Below are positions 16,083 to 24,362 of a DNA stretch of 64,000 nt, one piece after another. The stretch covers positions 62,001 through 126,000 of the forward strand of contig NZ_FOUG01000017.1 in NCBI RefSeq assembly GCF_900114785.1, given 5' to 3'. The first letter of the stretch is position 1; every line of letters begins with the position of its first letter. A program made the translations under genes and the position numbers. The notes under the pieces are model-generated. The model did no database searches. It saw nothing but the letters and a program-made list of their open reading frames with translations, and had not been told where the DNA came from. The DNA is from Variovorax sp. OV329 (GTDB lineage: Bacteria; Pseudomonadota; Gammaproteobacteria; Burkholderiales; Burkholderiaceae_C).

Positions 16083-17078
16083 ATGTCTTCTGCCGATGGA
16101 AGCGGCCGGGTCGCGGCTGCGTGGATCGAGCTCGAACGCGTCGCGGCCTCCAGCCTTTCCTACGAGGCCTACCTCCAGCGCTACGTGAGGGCCGGGCGGC
16201 CGGTGGTCATCACCGGCGTGGCACCCGAGTGGGCCGCAATGCGCAAATGGACGCCGCAGTACTTCAAGGAGCGCTTCGGGTCCAAGCCGGTGGCCGTCAG
16301 CTACACCGAGAGCATGCCCTTCGATGCCTTCATCGACGCAGTGGTCGGATCGAGCGACGCACGCCCTGGGCCATACATGTTCCGCAGCTTCCTGCACGAG
16401 ATCCTGCCCGAGCTGCTGCCGGACGTCATCCCGCAGAACAAGTACGCATTTCCAGGCCGCCACGCGAGCCCCCTGATGCCCGAGAAGTGGCATCGGCCGG
16501 ACGGCTACCTGAAGCTGCTCATCGGCGGCGTGGGCAGCAAGTTCCCGGTCATGCATTACGACGGCGAGAACTCGCATGCCTTCATCACGCAGATCTACGG
16601 CGAGAAGGAGTTCGTGGTCTTCGCGCCGGCCGACGGGGCCTATCTCTATCCGGGCGAGTTCGCCAATCAATCCGAGGTCGACAATCCGATCCAGCAGGAC
16701 CGCGAGCGTTTTCCACTGCTGGAGAAGGCCACGCCCTACCGCGCGATGCTGGGTCCGGGCGACATGGTGTTCGTGCCGTGCAAGTGGTGGCACTCGGCCC
16801 GTGCCGCATCCACCTCGATCTCGGTGTGCACCAACATGCTGGACCGCTCGAACTGGGATGGCTTCGTGGCCGAGGTTTCGGGGTCCAGGCGCAAGACGCC
16901 GCTGCGATTGAGGCTGCACGCGGCAAATGCCGTCATGTCGGTATGCGAATGGCTGCAGGATCGCGCGCCCGGGGTCGCGAAGGCGCTGGTGCTGCCCAGG
17001 CTGATGTCGCCGACTTCTGCGGAGGCTGCACCTGAGCCTTCCGCACGCCAGCTGAACATTCGCATTCCCACGGCCTGA
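16083..17078 (+). CDS. Cupin-like / JmjC domain protein
   Basis: 331-residue predicted Fe(II)/2-oxoglutarate-dependent oxygenase (cupin_8/JmjC). N-terminal RYVRAGRPVVITGVAPEW is the usual opening of this family; metal ligands are His158 and Asp160 in PVMHYDGENSHAF and His237 in PCKWWHSARA; GDMVFVPCKWWH is the closing strand. Relatives hydroxylate proteins, small molecules or tRNA; the substrate here is unknown. The C-terminal 60 residues are basic and helical. The stop codon overlaps the start of the next small gene (TGATG), so both are likely made together. Confidence 0.82.
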   Translation: MSSADGSGRVAAAWIELERVAASSLSYEAYLQRYVRAGRPVVITGVAPEWAAMRKWTPQYFKERFGSKPVAVSYTESMPFDAFIDAVVGSSDARPGPYMFRSFLHEILPELLPDVIPQNKYAFPGRHASPLMPEKWHRPDGYLKLLIGGVGSKFPVMHYDGENSHAFITQIYGEKEFVVFAPADGAYLYPGEFANQSEVDNPIQQDRERFPLLEKATPYRAMLGPGDMVFVPCKWWHSARAASTSISVCTNMLDRSNWDGFVAEVSGSRRKTPLRLRLHAANAVMSVCEWLQDRAPGVAKALVLPRLMSPTSAEAAPEPSARQLNIRIPTA

Positions 17079-17335
17079 TGTCGGTCGCCGCTTCCTCGTC
17101 CGCACCGGGTACTGCAAACATGGCCGGGCAACTCGTCGCCCAGTTGAAGGCACTCTGGACGCACCATTTCTGCAAGCTGCCTTTCTACGCGGTGGCAGGC
17201 CCCCACCGTGAGATCTACCTGGACCCGGCATCGGTGCCCGATTTCTACAAGGCCGACATCGCGAGCTTCTCGTTCAGGACAGTGGCGATGACGCGTGCCG
17301 ACTTCGACAGGCTGCCCGCTCATCTGCGGGCGTAG
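17078..17335 (+). CDS. Small hypothetical protein coupled to the JmjC gene
   Basis: 85 residues, unrecognised. Central part LKALWTHHFCKLPFYAVAGPHREIYLDPASVPDFYKADIAS is followed by SFRTVAMTRADFDRLP. It is soluble, with no signal peptide. The ATG overlaps the upstream TGA, so translation is probably coupled, suggesting a partner or substrate of the JmjC protein (inference). Confidence 0.55.
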   Translation: MSVAASSSAPGTANMAGQLVAQLKALWTHHFCKLPFYAVAGPHREIYLDPASVPDFYKADIASFSFRTVAMTRADFDRLPAHLRA

Positions 17336-17380
17336 GATTGCCGCCGAGGGACCGCCGGGTGCGCGGTCGGCAATGACCGC

Positions 17381-17773
17381 ATGCAACACGCCAACTCCAT
17401 CTTTCTCGAAGCGCGTTTCTGGTTCCTGATGCTGGGCTCAGTGGTGCTGCCCTTCGGCATCTACGCGATGCTCATGCTCAAGCGGGCCATCTCCAGGCGC
17501 ACGGTGCTCCTGCTGGGCTTTGCGCTCATCGCCATCGCGGGCTTCGACGTCTACGTGCTGCAGAAGCTCTCGCAGGCGGCGGCGCGCTCGCCCTCGCGCT
17601 TCGATGACGCGCTGTTCGCGGGCGAAGTGTCGGTGGCGCTGTACCTGCTGCCCGCCCTGTTTGCCGGCCTGGGCATCAACATCATTGCGCACGTGTTGAA
17701 CAATCACCTCGACGCCGCCGAACGGCGCTTTGCCAGGCAGCAGGGCCAGGACGACGAAGACCTAGCGCCCTGA
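17381..17773 (+). CDS. Small inner-membrane protein of unknown function
   Basis: 130 residues with three hydrophobic segments (about 10-32, 38-56, 78-104) and a charged C-terminal tail (LDAAERRFARQQGQDDEDLAP). Not recognised. The ATG used lies after a 45-base gap from the previous gene, with no strong ribosome-binding site; the last 12 bases overlap the convergent flavoprotein gene. Confidence 0.6.
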   Translation: MQHANSIFLEARFWFLMLGSVVLPFGIYAMLMLKRAISRRTVLLLGFALIAIAGFDVYVLQKLSQAAARSPSRFDDALFAGEVSVALYLLPALFAGLGINIIAHVLNNHLDAAERRFARQQGQDDEDLAP

Positions 17774-19030
17774 GCGCTCCAGCCACCGCAACGCGCCGCG
17801 GGCGGCCACGACGCCGCTGGCCATGCTGGCGGTGATCAGGTAGCCACCGGTGGGCGCCTCCCAGTCCAGCATCTCGCCTGCGCAGAACACGCCCGGCACC
17901 GCATGCGCCATGAGGCCCGCGTCCAACGCCTCGAGGCGGACACCACCCGCACTGCTGATGGCCTCGTCGACCGGACGTGGCGCCACCAGCCTGATCGGCA
18001 GGGCCTTGATGCCGTCGGCCACCTTCTCCATGTCGTGCATGCCGTCGCGCCCCAGCACTTCATGCAGCAGCGCGGCCTTGACGCCATCCAGGCCCAGGCG
18101 ACCCTTCAGGTGCCCGGACACCGAGCGCGAGCCGCGCGGATGCGTGGCTTCGGCGAGCACCTGCGCGGCGCTGCGGTCGGGCAGCAGGTCCAGCGTCAAG
18201 GTGGCACTGCCGCTGGCGGCGATCTCGTCGCGCAGCAAGCCGGATGCGGCGTAGATCAGGCTGCCCTCGACGCCGGTGGCGGTGGCGACGAACTCGCCCT
18301 TCCTGCGCTCGAACTGGCGGCCACGCGAATCGCGGAACTCGATGGCAACCGATTTGAAGGGCTGGCCGGCAAAGCGCTCCGCGAAGTAGTTGCTCCAGCC
18401 CACGTCGAAGCCGCAGTTGGCCGGCAGCACCGGCGCCACGTCGATGCCCAGGTCGGCCAGCCACGGCACCCAGGCACCATCCGATCCAAGGCGCGACCAG
18501 CTGCCGCCGCCCAGGGCCAGGACGACCGCATCGGCACGGAGGGCGGTCTCGCCGGCCGGCGTCGCGAAGCGCAGGGTCCGGCCTGGCATGGACGCATCGG
18601 AAGGCGCCTCGAGTCCACCCAGCCAGCGGTGCCGCATGTGGAACTGAACGCCAGACGCCCTCAGGCGGTGCAGCCAGGCGCGCAACAGAGGCGCGGCTTT
18701 CATGTCCGCGGGGAAGACGCGGCCGGAGGTGCCCACGAAGGTCTGGATGCCCAGGCCGTGCGCCCACTCGCGCAACTGATGCGAACCGAAGGCATCCAGC
18801 CATGGGCCGATCTGCGCGCTTCGCTCGCCGAAGCGCGATGCAAAGCGTGCAGCGGGCTCCGAATGCGTGAGGTTCAGCCCCCCACGGCCGGCCAGCAGGA
18901 ACTTGCGGCCCACCGAGGGCATCGCATCGAAGAGTTGCACCTGGGCGCCCGCGGCGGCCAGGGTCTCGGCGGCCATCAGGCCTGCGGGACCGCCGCCGAT
19001 GACGGCGACAACGGAAGAAGAGGATTTCAT
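17762..19030 (-). CDS. HI0933-like (BaiN/YhiN) NAD(P)/FAD-dependent oxidoreductase
   Basis: 422-residue flavoprotein. FAD-binding Rossmann motif VVAVIGGGPAGLMAAETLAAAGAQVQLFD at the N-terminus, then the family mark GRKFLLAGRGGLNLTHS, a middle insert domain, and the closing motif AVPGVFCAGEMLDWEAPTGGYLITASMASG. Relatives include BaiN, but most members have no known substrate. I used the ATG at 19030; a GTG at 19042 would add four residues. Divergent from trxA, with a perfect 17-bp dyad in between. Confidence 0.88.
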   Translation of the reverse strand: MKSSSSVVAVIGGGPAGLMAAETLAAAGAQVQLFDAMPSVGRKFLLAGRGGLNLTHSEPAARFASRFGERSAQIGPWLDAFGSHQLREWAHGLGIQTFVGTSGRVFPADMKAAPLLRAWLHRLRASGVQFHMRHRWLGGLEAPSDASMPGRTLRFATPAGETALRADAVVLALGGGSWSRLGSDGAWVPWLADLGIDVAPVLPANCGFDVGWSNYFAERFAGQPFKSVAIEFRDSRGRQFERRKGEFVATATGVEGSLIYAASGLLRDEIAASGSATLTLDLLPDRSAAQVLAEATHPRGSRSVSGHLKGRLGLDGVKAALLHEVLGRDGMHDMEKVADGIKALPIRLVAPRPVDEAISSAGGVRLEALDAGLMAHAVPGVFCAGEMLDWEAPTGGYLITASMASGVVAARGALRWLERSGR

Positions 19031-19075
19031 CGGGCTTCGCACCGGCGTCGCGGCCCGCCTGGCGGCAAGCTTTCC

Positions 19076-19092
19076 GCTATGGCTGCCATAGC
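19076..19092. promoter_or_regulatory. Perfect 17-bp dyad between the flavoprotein gene and trxA
   Basis: GCTATGGC-T-GCCATAGC, two perfect 8-bp arms around one base, in the 163-base divergent spacer. Operator candidate for either gene; no regulator is identified. Confidence 0.35.
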
Positions 19093-19193
19093 CTGCGGGC
19101 CGGCACGCCGATACTTGGTTTCTGTCACAATGGCCTGCACTTTAGCGGCACCTTCCACACTGCCGCGCAGCCTCGCGCAAAAGGACTATTCCA

Positions 19194-19526
19194 ATGGCCA
19201 CTGATCTCATCAAACACATTTCCGACTCCTCCTTCGAAGCCGATGTGCTCAAGTCCGGCACGCCCGTGCTGGTGGACTACTGGGCCGAATGGTGCGGTCC
19301 GTGCAAGATGATCGCGCCCATCCTCGACGAGGTATCGAGCACCTACGAAGGCAAGCTCACCGTCGCGAAGATGAACGTCGACGAGAACCGCGACATCCCC
19401 GCCAAGTTCGGCATTCGCGGCATCCCGACGCTGATGCTGTTCAAGGACGGCCAGTTGGCTGCCACCAAGGTGGGCGCGATGAGCAAGGCGCAACTCACGG
19501 CCTTCATCGACCAGCAACTCGCCTGA
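19194..19526 (+). CDS. trxA: Thioredoxin 1
   Basis: Cytoplasmic protein-disulfide reductant, 110 residues. Active site WCGPCK (Cys34, Cys37) and cis-proline segment GIRGIPTLMLFKDGQ are intact. Followed by a strong hairpin terminator and then rho, the usual order in this bacterial group. Confidence 0.97.
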   Translation: MATDLIKHISDSSFEADVLKSGTPVLVDYWAEWCGPCKMIAPILDEVSSTYEGKLTVAKMNVDENRDIPAKFGIRGIPTLMLFKDGQLAATKVGAMSKAQLTAFIDQQLA

Positions 19527-19540
19527 TCGCATGCCCATGA

Positions 19541-19575
19541 TGCCGGCGCGCAACGCGCCGGCACTTTCGTCTTAC
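19541..19575 (+). terminator. Terminator after trxA
   Basis: TGCCGGCGCG-CAA-CGCGCCGGCA, a perfect 10-bp stem with a 3-base loop at 19541-19563, followed by CTTTCGTCTT. The U-tract is broken but the stem is very stable. Confidence 0.7.
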
Positions 19576-19603
19576 TTCCTTACCCCCTCGCTTTTTTTGC
19601 TGT

Positions 19604-19609
19604 CATAAT
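19604..19609 (+). promoter_or_regulatory. -10 candidate for rho
   Basis: CATAAT just after a run of seven T; start point would be near 19616, giving a leader of about 110 bases. The -35 region is weak. Confidence 0.35.
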
Positions 19610-19647
19610 CAGCACGAATCGCCGGCCAGGCCCGGTTCGAATTCCCC

Positions 19648-19719
19648 GGTTTGAGAGGCATCTCTCGCCTCTTGCTCAAACCTCCCCCCGTTTTTCGTCA
19701 GACTGCCCCGCTCAAGGGG
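19648..19719 (+). promoter_or_regulatory. rho leader: terminator-like hairpin and RBS-masking stem
   Basis: GGTTTGAG (19648-19655) pairs with CTCAAACC (19675-19682), with an inner AGGC/GCCT pair, and is followed by CCCCCCG and a T5 run (19691-19695). Next, CCCC (19706-19709) can pair with GGGG (19716-19719), which is the rho ribosome-binding site. Consistent with leader attenuation of rho, as known in enterobacteria, but unproven here. Confidence 0.4.
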
Positions 19720-19726
19720 ACATTCC

Positions 19727-20992
19727 ATGCACTTAAACGAACTCAAGGCACTGCACGTGTCTGAAGTCCTCAAGCAAGCCGAAGCGCTCGAGATCGAAAA
19801 CGTCGGCCGCATGCGCAAGCAGGAGTTGATGTTCGGCATCATCAAGAAGCGCGCGAAGGCCGGCGAACAGGTGTTCGCCGACGGCGTGCTCGAGATCCTG
19901 CCCGACGGCTTCGGCTTCCTGCGCAGCCCCGACACCAGCTTCACGGCCAGCACCGATGACATCTACATCAGCCCCAGCCAGGTGCGCCGCTTCAACCTGC
20001 ACACCGGCGACATGATCGAGGGCGAGGTGCGCATCCCCAAGGATGGCGAACGCTACTTCGCACTCACCAAGCTCGATTCGGTGAACGGCGGCCCGCCGGA
20101 GCAGAACAAGCACAAGGTGATGTTCGAGAACCTGACGCCGCTGTTCCCCAAGCAGCTGATGCGTCTGGAGCGCGACAACTTCAAGGGCGACGAGAACATC
20201 ACCGGCCGCATCATCGACATCATCGCCCCCATCGGCAAAGGCCAGCGCGCCCTGCTGGTGGCGCCGCCCAAGAGCGGCAAGACGGTGATGATGCAGCACA
20301 TCGCCCACGCCATCAGCGCCAACTACCCCGAGGTGCACATGATGGTGCTGCTGGTGGACGAGCGCCCGGAAGAAGTGACGGAAATGCAGCGCACCGTCAA
20401 GGGCGAGGTCATTGCCTCCACCTTCGACGAGCCCGCCGCCCGCCACGTGCACGTGGCCGAGATGGTGATCGAGCGCGCCAAGCGCCTGGTCGAGCTCAAG
20501 AAGGACGTGGTGATCCTGCTGGACTCCATCACCCGCCTGGCCCGCGCCTACAACAACGTCGTGCCCTCTTCGGGCAAGGTGCTCACCGGCGGCGTGGACT
20601 CCAATGCGCTGCAGCGTCCCAAGCGCTTCCTGGGCGCTGCCCGCAACGTGGAAGAAGGCGGCTCGCTGACCATCATCGGCACCGCGCTCATCGACACCGG
20701 CAGCCGCATGGACGAAGTGATCTTCGAAGAGTTCAAGGGCACCGGCAACTCCGAAATCCACCTGGACCGCCGCCTGTACGAAAAGCGCGTGTTCCCCTCG
20801 ATCCAGCTCAACCGCAGCGGCACCCGCCGCGAAGAGTTGCTGCTGCCGCCTGAGATTCTTCAGAAGACCCGGATCCTTCGCCAGCTCATGTACAACATGG
20901 ACGAGATCGAGGCGATGGAACTCATGCTCAAGAACATGAAGGCCACGAAGACGAATGTCGAATTCTTCGACATGATGCGTCGCGGCGGATAA
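19727..20992 (+). CDS. rho: Transcription termination factor Rho
   Basis: Hexameric RNA-dependent ATPase that ends transcription. 421 residues: N-terminal SAP-like helix region, cold-shock RNA-binding domain (GFGFLRSPDTSFTASTDDIYISPSQVRRFNL), Walker A APPKSGKTVMM (179-189), Walker B region VVILLDSITRLARAYN, Q-loop LTGGVDSNALQRPKRFLGAARN, and C-terminal RATKTNVEFFDMMRRGG-like end. Length and sequence are fully typical. Has its own leader with possible attenuation structures and a strong terminator downstream. Confidence 0.97.
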   Translation: MHLNELKALHVSEVLKQAEALEIENVGRMRKQELMFGIIKKRAKAGEQVFADGVLEILPDGFGFLRSPDTSFTASTDDIYISPSQVRRFNLHTGDMIEGEVRIPKDGERYFALTKLDSVNGGPPEQNKHKVMFENLTPLFPKQLMRLERDNFKGDENITGRIIDIIAPIGKGQRALLVAPPKSGKTVMMQHIAHAISANYPEVHMMVLLVDERPEEVTEMQRTVKGEVIASTFDEPAARHVHVAEMVIERAKRLVELKKDVVILLDSITRLARAYNNVVPSSGKVLTGGVDSNALQRPKRFLGAARNVEEGGSLTIIGTALIDTGSRMDEVIFEEFKGTGNSEIHLDRRLYEKRVFPSIQLNRSGTRREELLLPPEILQKTRILRQLMYNMDEIEAMELMLKNMKATKTNVEFFDMMRRGG

Positions 20993-21012
20993 CGCCCTCG
21001 CCTTCAGAGAGA

Positions 21013-21050
21013 AATGCCCGCCGCTCGCGCTGCGGGCATTTTTCTTTTCA
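21013..21050. terminator. Bidirectional terminator between rho and the Gfo/Idh gene
   Basis: AATGCCCGC (21013-21021) pairs with GCGGGCATT (21032-21040); a T-rich tract TTTTTCTTTT follows on the plus strand, and TTTCTCTCT follows on the minus strand. Serves rho and the convergent oxidoreductase gene, whose stop lies at its edge. Confidence 0.85.
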
Positions 21051-22112
21051 GGTCGGGAGGGCCCGGCCCTCTTCCGCGCTGCGGCGGCCCAGGTCCAGCA
21101 GTTCCATCAGCTGGACGGCCTGCTCGGGCGTGACCGGTGCCGGCCCGGTGCCGGCGATGGCGTCGCGCACCGCCGCGTAGTAGCGCGTGTAGTCGCCGGC
21201 CAGCGTTGGCACCGTGCCTGCTTCGGGCTGGCCGGAATCGCCGATGAGGGTCAGCGAGCCATCCTCGGGGTCCACGCCCCAACCCTCCCCGCCCGGCCTG
21301 GCGCCGGTTCGCAGTGCGTCTTCCTGCGGATCGACGCCGTACTTCACGTAGCTGCCGCGGGTTCCGTGCAGGATGTAGCGCGGCGCGGGGTCGGCAGCCA
21401 GCGTGGTGGCGTGCAGCACGGCGCGCAGCGGCGCATGGGGCCCCTGCTCCCAACGCAGCACAGCGTGGAAATAGTCCTCGACCAACGCGCCCTCGCGCAA
21501 GGCGGCCGTGTCCAACTGCAACGTGTCGGGCTTGCCGAAGAGCTGCACCGCCTGGTCCATGAGGTGCGCGCCCAGGTCCACCCACAGGCCGGCGCCGGGC
21601 ACCTTCTGTTCGCGCCAGCGCACGCGCACGTCGGGGCGGTAGCGGTCGAAATGGGACTCGAAGAAGACGGGACGGCCGACCCGGCCCTCCGCCAGCACTT
21701 GGCGTAACGTGAGAAAATCCGAATCGAAGCGACGATTCTGATAGACGGACACAATCTTTCTACGGCTTCGCGCCAGGTCGGCCAGTTCGCTCGCCTGCGC
21801 CGCGTCCAGCGTGAAGGGCTTGTCGACCACCACGTGCCGGCCGGCGGCCAGCGCCGCCTTGGCCACCGGGAAATGGGCCTCATTGGGCGTGGCGACCACG
21901 ACAAGGTCGATGGCCAGATCCGCCGCCATCAGCGCCTCCACATCGGGCACGATTGCCGCACCGGGCCAGTCGGCCAGGACCTTGTCGGCCTGGCTGCTGG
22001 CGACCGCGGCCAACTGGAGGCCCGGGACGACCGAAAGCACGGGCGCGTGGAAGGTCTGGCCGGCAAAGCCGTAGCCGACGAGTCCGACACGAAGCGGTGG
22101 CTGGGTGGGCAT
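21048..22112 (-). CDS. Gfo/Idh/MocA family oxidoreductase
   Basis: 354-residue NAD(P)-dependent sugar/inositol-type dehydrogenase. N-terminal Rossmann fold RVGLVGYGFAGQTFHAPVL, then the family EKP-equivalent motif AAGRHVVVDKPFTLDAAQA, and C-terminal substrate domain with GAGLWVDLGAHLMDQAVQLFG. It resembles the YdhG/YvaA-like branch. The start at 22112 has AAAGAGA upstream. It sits between rho and the L31 gene, an insertion into a usually short interval. Substrate unknown. Confidence 0.9.
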   Translation of the reverse strand: MPTQPPLRVGLVGYGFAGQTFHAPVLSVVPGLQLAAVASSQADKVLADWPGAAIVPDVEALMAADLAIDLVVVATPNEAHFPVAKAALAAGRHVVVDKPFTLDAAQASELADLARSRRKIVSVYQNRRFDSDFLTLRQVLAEGRVGRPVFFESHFDRYRPDVRVRWREQKVPGAGLWVDLGAHLMDQAVQLFGKPDTLQLDTAALREGALVEDYFHAVLRWEQGPHAPLRAVLHATTLAADPAPRYILHGTRGSYVKYGVDPQEDALRTGARPGGEGWGVDPEDGSLTLIGDSGQPEAGTVPTLAGDYTRYYAAVRDAIAGTGPAPVTPEQAVQLMELLDLGRRSAEEGRALPT

Positions 22113-22144
22113 GAGGTTCTCTTTCCGGAATCTGCTCGATATGC

Positions 22145-22150
22145 GATAAT
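22145..22150 (+). promoter_or_regulatory. -10 candidate for rpmE2
   Basis: GATAAT with a weak TTTCCG at 17-base spacing upstream; the resulting leader would be about 100 bases. It lies in the spacer shared with the divergent oxidoreductase gene. Confidence 0.35.
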
Positions 22151-22256
22151 CGAAGGCTACCAGCGAAAAGTGCAGCCGCTTTGGTCCCTGAATTGTTCGG
22201 GTGCCTCCCAAGTTCTTGCGTGCTGTGGCTCTCGCATTTGACCTCAAGGAAAGACC

Positions 22257-22514
22257 ATGAAAGAAGGCATCCACCCCAACTACCGCGAAGTTCTGTTCGT
22301 CGACCTGTCGAACGGCTTCAAGTTCGTGACCCGCTCCTGCGTTCCTACCAAGGAAATGGGCAAGACCGACGACGGCCGCGAACTGCCCCTGTTCAAGCTG
22401 GACACCTCCAGCGAATCGCACCCCTTCTACACCGGCACGCAAAAGTCGGTGGACAACATGGGTGGCCGCGTCGAGAAGTTCCGCAACCGCTTCGGCAAGA
22501 CCGCCGCCAAGTAA
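22257..22514 (+). CDS. rpmE2: 50S ribosomal protein L31 type B
   Basis: 85 residues. MKEGIHPNYREVLFVDLSNGFKFVTRSC and DTSSESHPFYTGTQKSVDNMGGRVEKFRNRFGK are diagnostic for the type B form, which lacks the CxxC zinc motif of type A L31 (only Cys28 is present). In many bacteria type B L31 replaces the zinc form under zinc shortage; in this bacterial group it is often the only copy. Preceded by AAGGAAAG and followed by a clear terminator. Confidence 0.95.
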   Translation: MKEGIHPNYREVLFVDLSNGFKFVTRSCVPTKEMGKTDDGRELPLFKLDTSSESHPFYTGTQKSVDNMGGRVEKFRNRFGKTAAK

Positions 22515-22533
22515 GGCGCGCGCCTCTCGCACC

Positions 22534-22566
22534 AGGGCAGCCCGGGTCACCGCGCTGCCCTTTTTC
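22534..22566 (+). terminator. Terminator after rpmE2
   Basis: AGGGCAGC (22534-22541) pairs with GCTGCCCT (22554-22561), followed by TTTTTC. Confidence 0.85.
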
Positions 22567-22604
22567 ATTCCGGCCATCGCGCACAAGCCACAACAATACC
22601 TGCG

Positions 22605-24362
22605 TTGAACCAGCCAAACCCCGCCATCGTTGCCCAGAGCGCCGTGCGCCGCCTCCCGCGGTTCGCGCTGATCCTGCTGTGCGTCGCCTACCTGATGCCC
22701 GGCCTGCTGGGACGCGGGCCATGGAAGAGCGAGGACATCACGGCCTTCGGCTACATGATGGAGCTGGCGCACACGCAAGAGGGCGTCATGCGCTGGCTCG
22801 ATCCGCTGCTCATGGGCATGCGACCCGAGACGCTGGCCCTCATTCCCTACTGGGTGGGCGCCTGGGCCATACAGATCGCGCCGGGCTGGATCAACCCCGA
22901 CCTGGCGGTGCGGATCGTCTTTGCCGTGTTCCTCTGGGGCACCTTCAGCGCGACCTGGTACGCGGTCTACTACTTCGCCCGCACGCCGCAGGCCCAGCCC
23001 GTGGCCTTTGCCTTCGGTGGCGAGGCCCGGCCCAAAGACTATGCGCGCGCCATCGCCGATGGCGGCCTGATGGCCCTCATCGCTTCCCTCGGCCTGGCGC
23101 AGTTGGGCCACGAGACCACGCCTGCCCTGACGCAGCTCTTCTTCGTCGCCAGCATGTTCTATGGCATGGCCGCGCTTCCCTATCGCCATGTTGCCGGGGC
23201 CGTCGCCATGGCACTGGGCGTGGTGGGCATGGCCCTGAGCGGCGGCCCGACCGTGGCCATGATCCTGGGCGGCGGCTGCGCCTTGTACGCCGCCTACGAG
23301 TGGCGGCGCAGCACCCGCGGCGATGACCAGGAGACCGTTGCCGAGGAAGACGGCGAGCGCAAGACCTATGGCGCCATGTCCTTCGTAATCATCGCCGGCG
23401 CGACGGCGCTGGCCGGTGCCCTCGCCTTTGCGCTGGACCTGGTGCAGTGGCGCATCGAGCTGCCCGGCGCACGCCCCGGCGAGACGGTTGCCGGCGACCT
23501 GCGCAGCCTGCTGCGCCTGCTGATCTGGTTCACCTGGCCGGCGTGGTTGCTGGTGCTGTGGGCCCTGTGGCGCTGGCGCCGCCAGCTCAAGGCCCGCCAC
23601 GTGGCGGTTCCGCTGTGGTTCGTGCTGGTGCCGCTGGTGGCCACCGCCATCACCGACTTCGCCCAACGCTCGCTGCTGCTGGCCCTGCCTGCACTGGCCA
23701 CGCTCTCGGCCTTTGCGCTGCCCACCTTCCGCCGCAGCGCCTCTGCGCTCATCGACTGGTTCACCCTGCTCTTCTTCAGCGGATCGGCGCTGATCATCTG
23801 GGTGTACTACATCGCGATGCAGACGGGCTTTCCGGCCAAGCCGGCGGCCAACGTGGCCCGACTGGCGCCCGGCTTCGTGCCGCAGTACTCCACCGTGGCC
23901 CTGATCTTCGCCATTGCAGCCACCATCGCCTGGGCCTGGCTGGTGCGCTGGCGCACCGGGCGCCACCGCGCGGCGTTGTGGAAGACGCTGGTGCTGCCTG
24001 CCGGCGGCGCTGCGCTGTGCTGGACGCTGGTCATGACGCTGTGGCTGCCGCCGCTGGACTACGCTCGCAGCTACGTCCCGCAGGTGAAGGCGGTGCAGCA
24101 GCTGGTGGGCCGCGAAGACAATGGCTGCCTCGCCGAGCTTCAACTCGAGCGGCCCCACATCGCCGCCCTGCGCTACCACGGCGCGTTCACGCTGCAGCCG
24201 TTGACTTCCGACTCCAGGTGCCGCTGGCTGCTGGTCAACCCGGAAGCCATCGGCGGGCTGCACGACATCATCGACCTGCACCAGTGGCGGCTGATCCGTA
24301 CGCTGCGCCGGCCCACGGCCAAGAGCGACGACCTGCTGCTGTACCAGCGCATGACGCCGTGA
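22605..24362 (+). CDS. Polytopic membrane protein, ArnT/PMT-like glycosyltransferase family
   Basis: 585 residues, about eleven to twelve membrane helices. The early segment LLGRGPWKSEDITAFGYMMELAHTQEG contains the acidic/aromatic first periplasmic loop seen in GT-C (ArnT, PMT) enzymes that use lipid-linked sugars, and the C-terminal about 90 residues form a soluble periplasmic domain. The exact family is uncertain. The start is a TTG at 22605 without a good ribosome-binding site; a later start before the first helix is possible. Its stop overlaps the MATE gene start (GTGA), so both form an operon. Confidence 0.7.
   Translation: MNQPNPAIVAQSAVRRLPRFALILLCVAYLMPGLLGRGPWKSEDITAFGYMMELAHTQEGVMRWLDPLLMGMRPETLALIPYWVGAWAIQIAPGWINPDLAVRIVFAVFLWGTFSATWYAVYYFARTPQAQPVAFAFGGEARPKDYARAIADGGLMALIASLGLAQLGHETTPALTQLFFVASMFYGMAALPYRHVAGAVAMALGVVGMALSGGPTVAMILGGGCALYAAYEWRRSTRGDDQETVAEEDGERKTYGAMSFVIIAGATALAGALAFALDLVQWRIELPGARPGETVAGDLRSLLRLLIWFTWPAWLLVLWALWRWRRQLKARHVAVPLWFVLVPLVATAITDFAQRSLLLALPALATLSAFALPTFRRSASALIDWFTLLFFSGSALIIWVYYIAMQTGFPAKPAANVARLAPGFVPQYSTVALIFAIAATIAWAWLVRWRTGRHRAALWKTLVLPAGGAALCWTLVMTLWLPPLDYARSYVPQVKAVQQLVGREDNGCLAELQLERPHIAALRYHGAFTLQPLTSDSRCRWLLVNPEAIGGLHDIIDLHQWRLIRTLRRPTAKSDDLLLYQRMTP

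Noticed and set aside
22113..22256. Zur operator or riboswitch before rpmE2
   Set aside because: The short TCGAT...ATCGA repeat around the -10 does not match a Zur box and no riboswitch fold is visible.
21048..24281. Very long open frame (1077 codons) on the minus strand
   Set aside because: Only its first-listed 354 codons downstream of ATG 22112 look like a protein (Gfo/Idh). The rest is antisense to rpmE2 and the ArnT-like gene and is a high-GC artefact.
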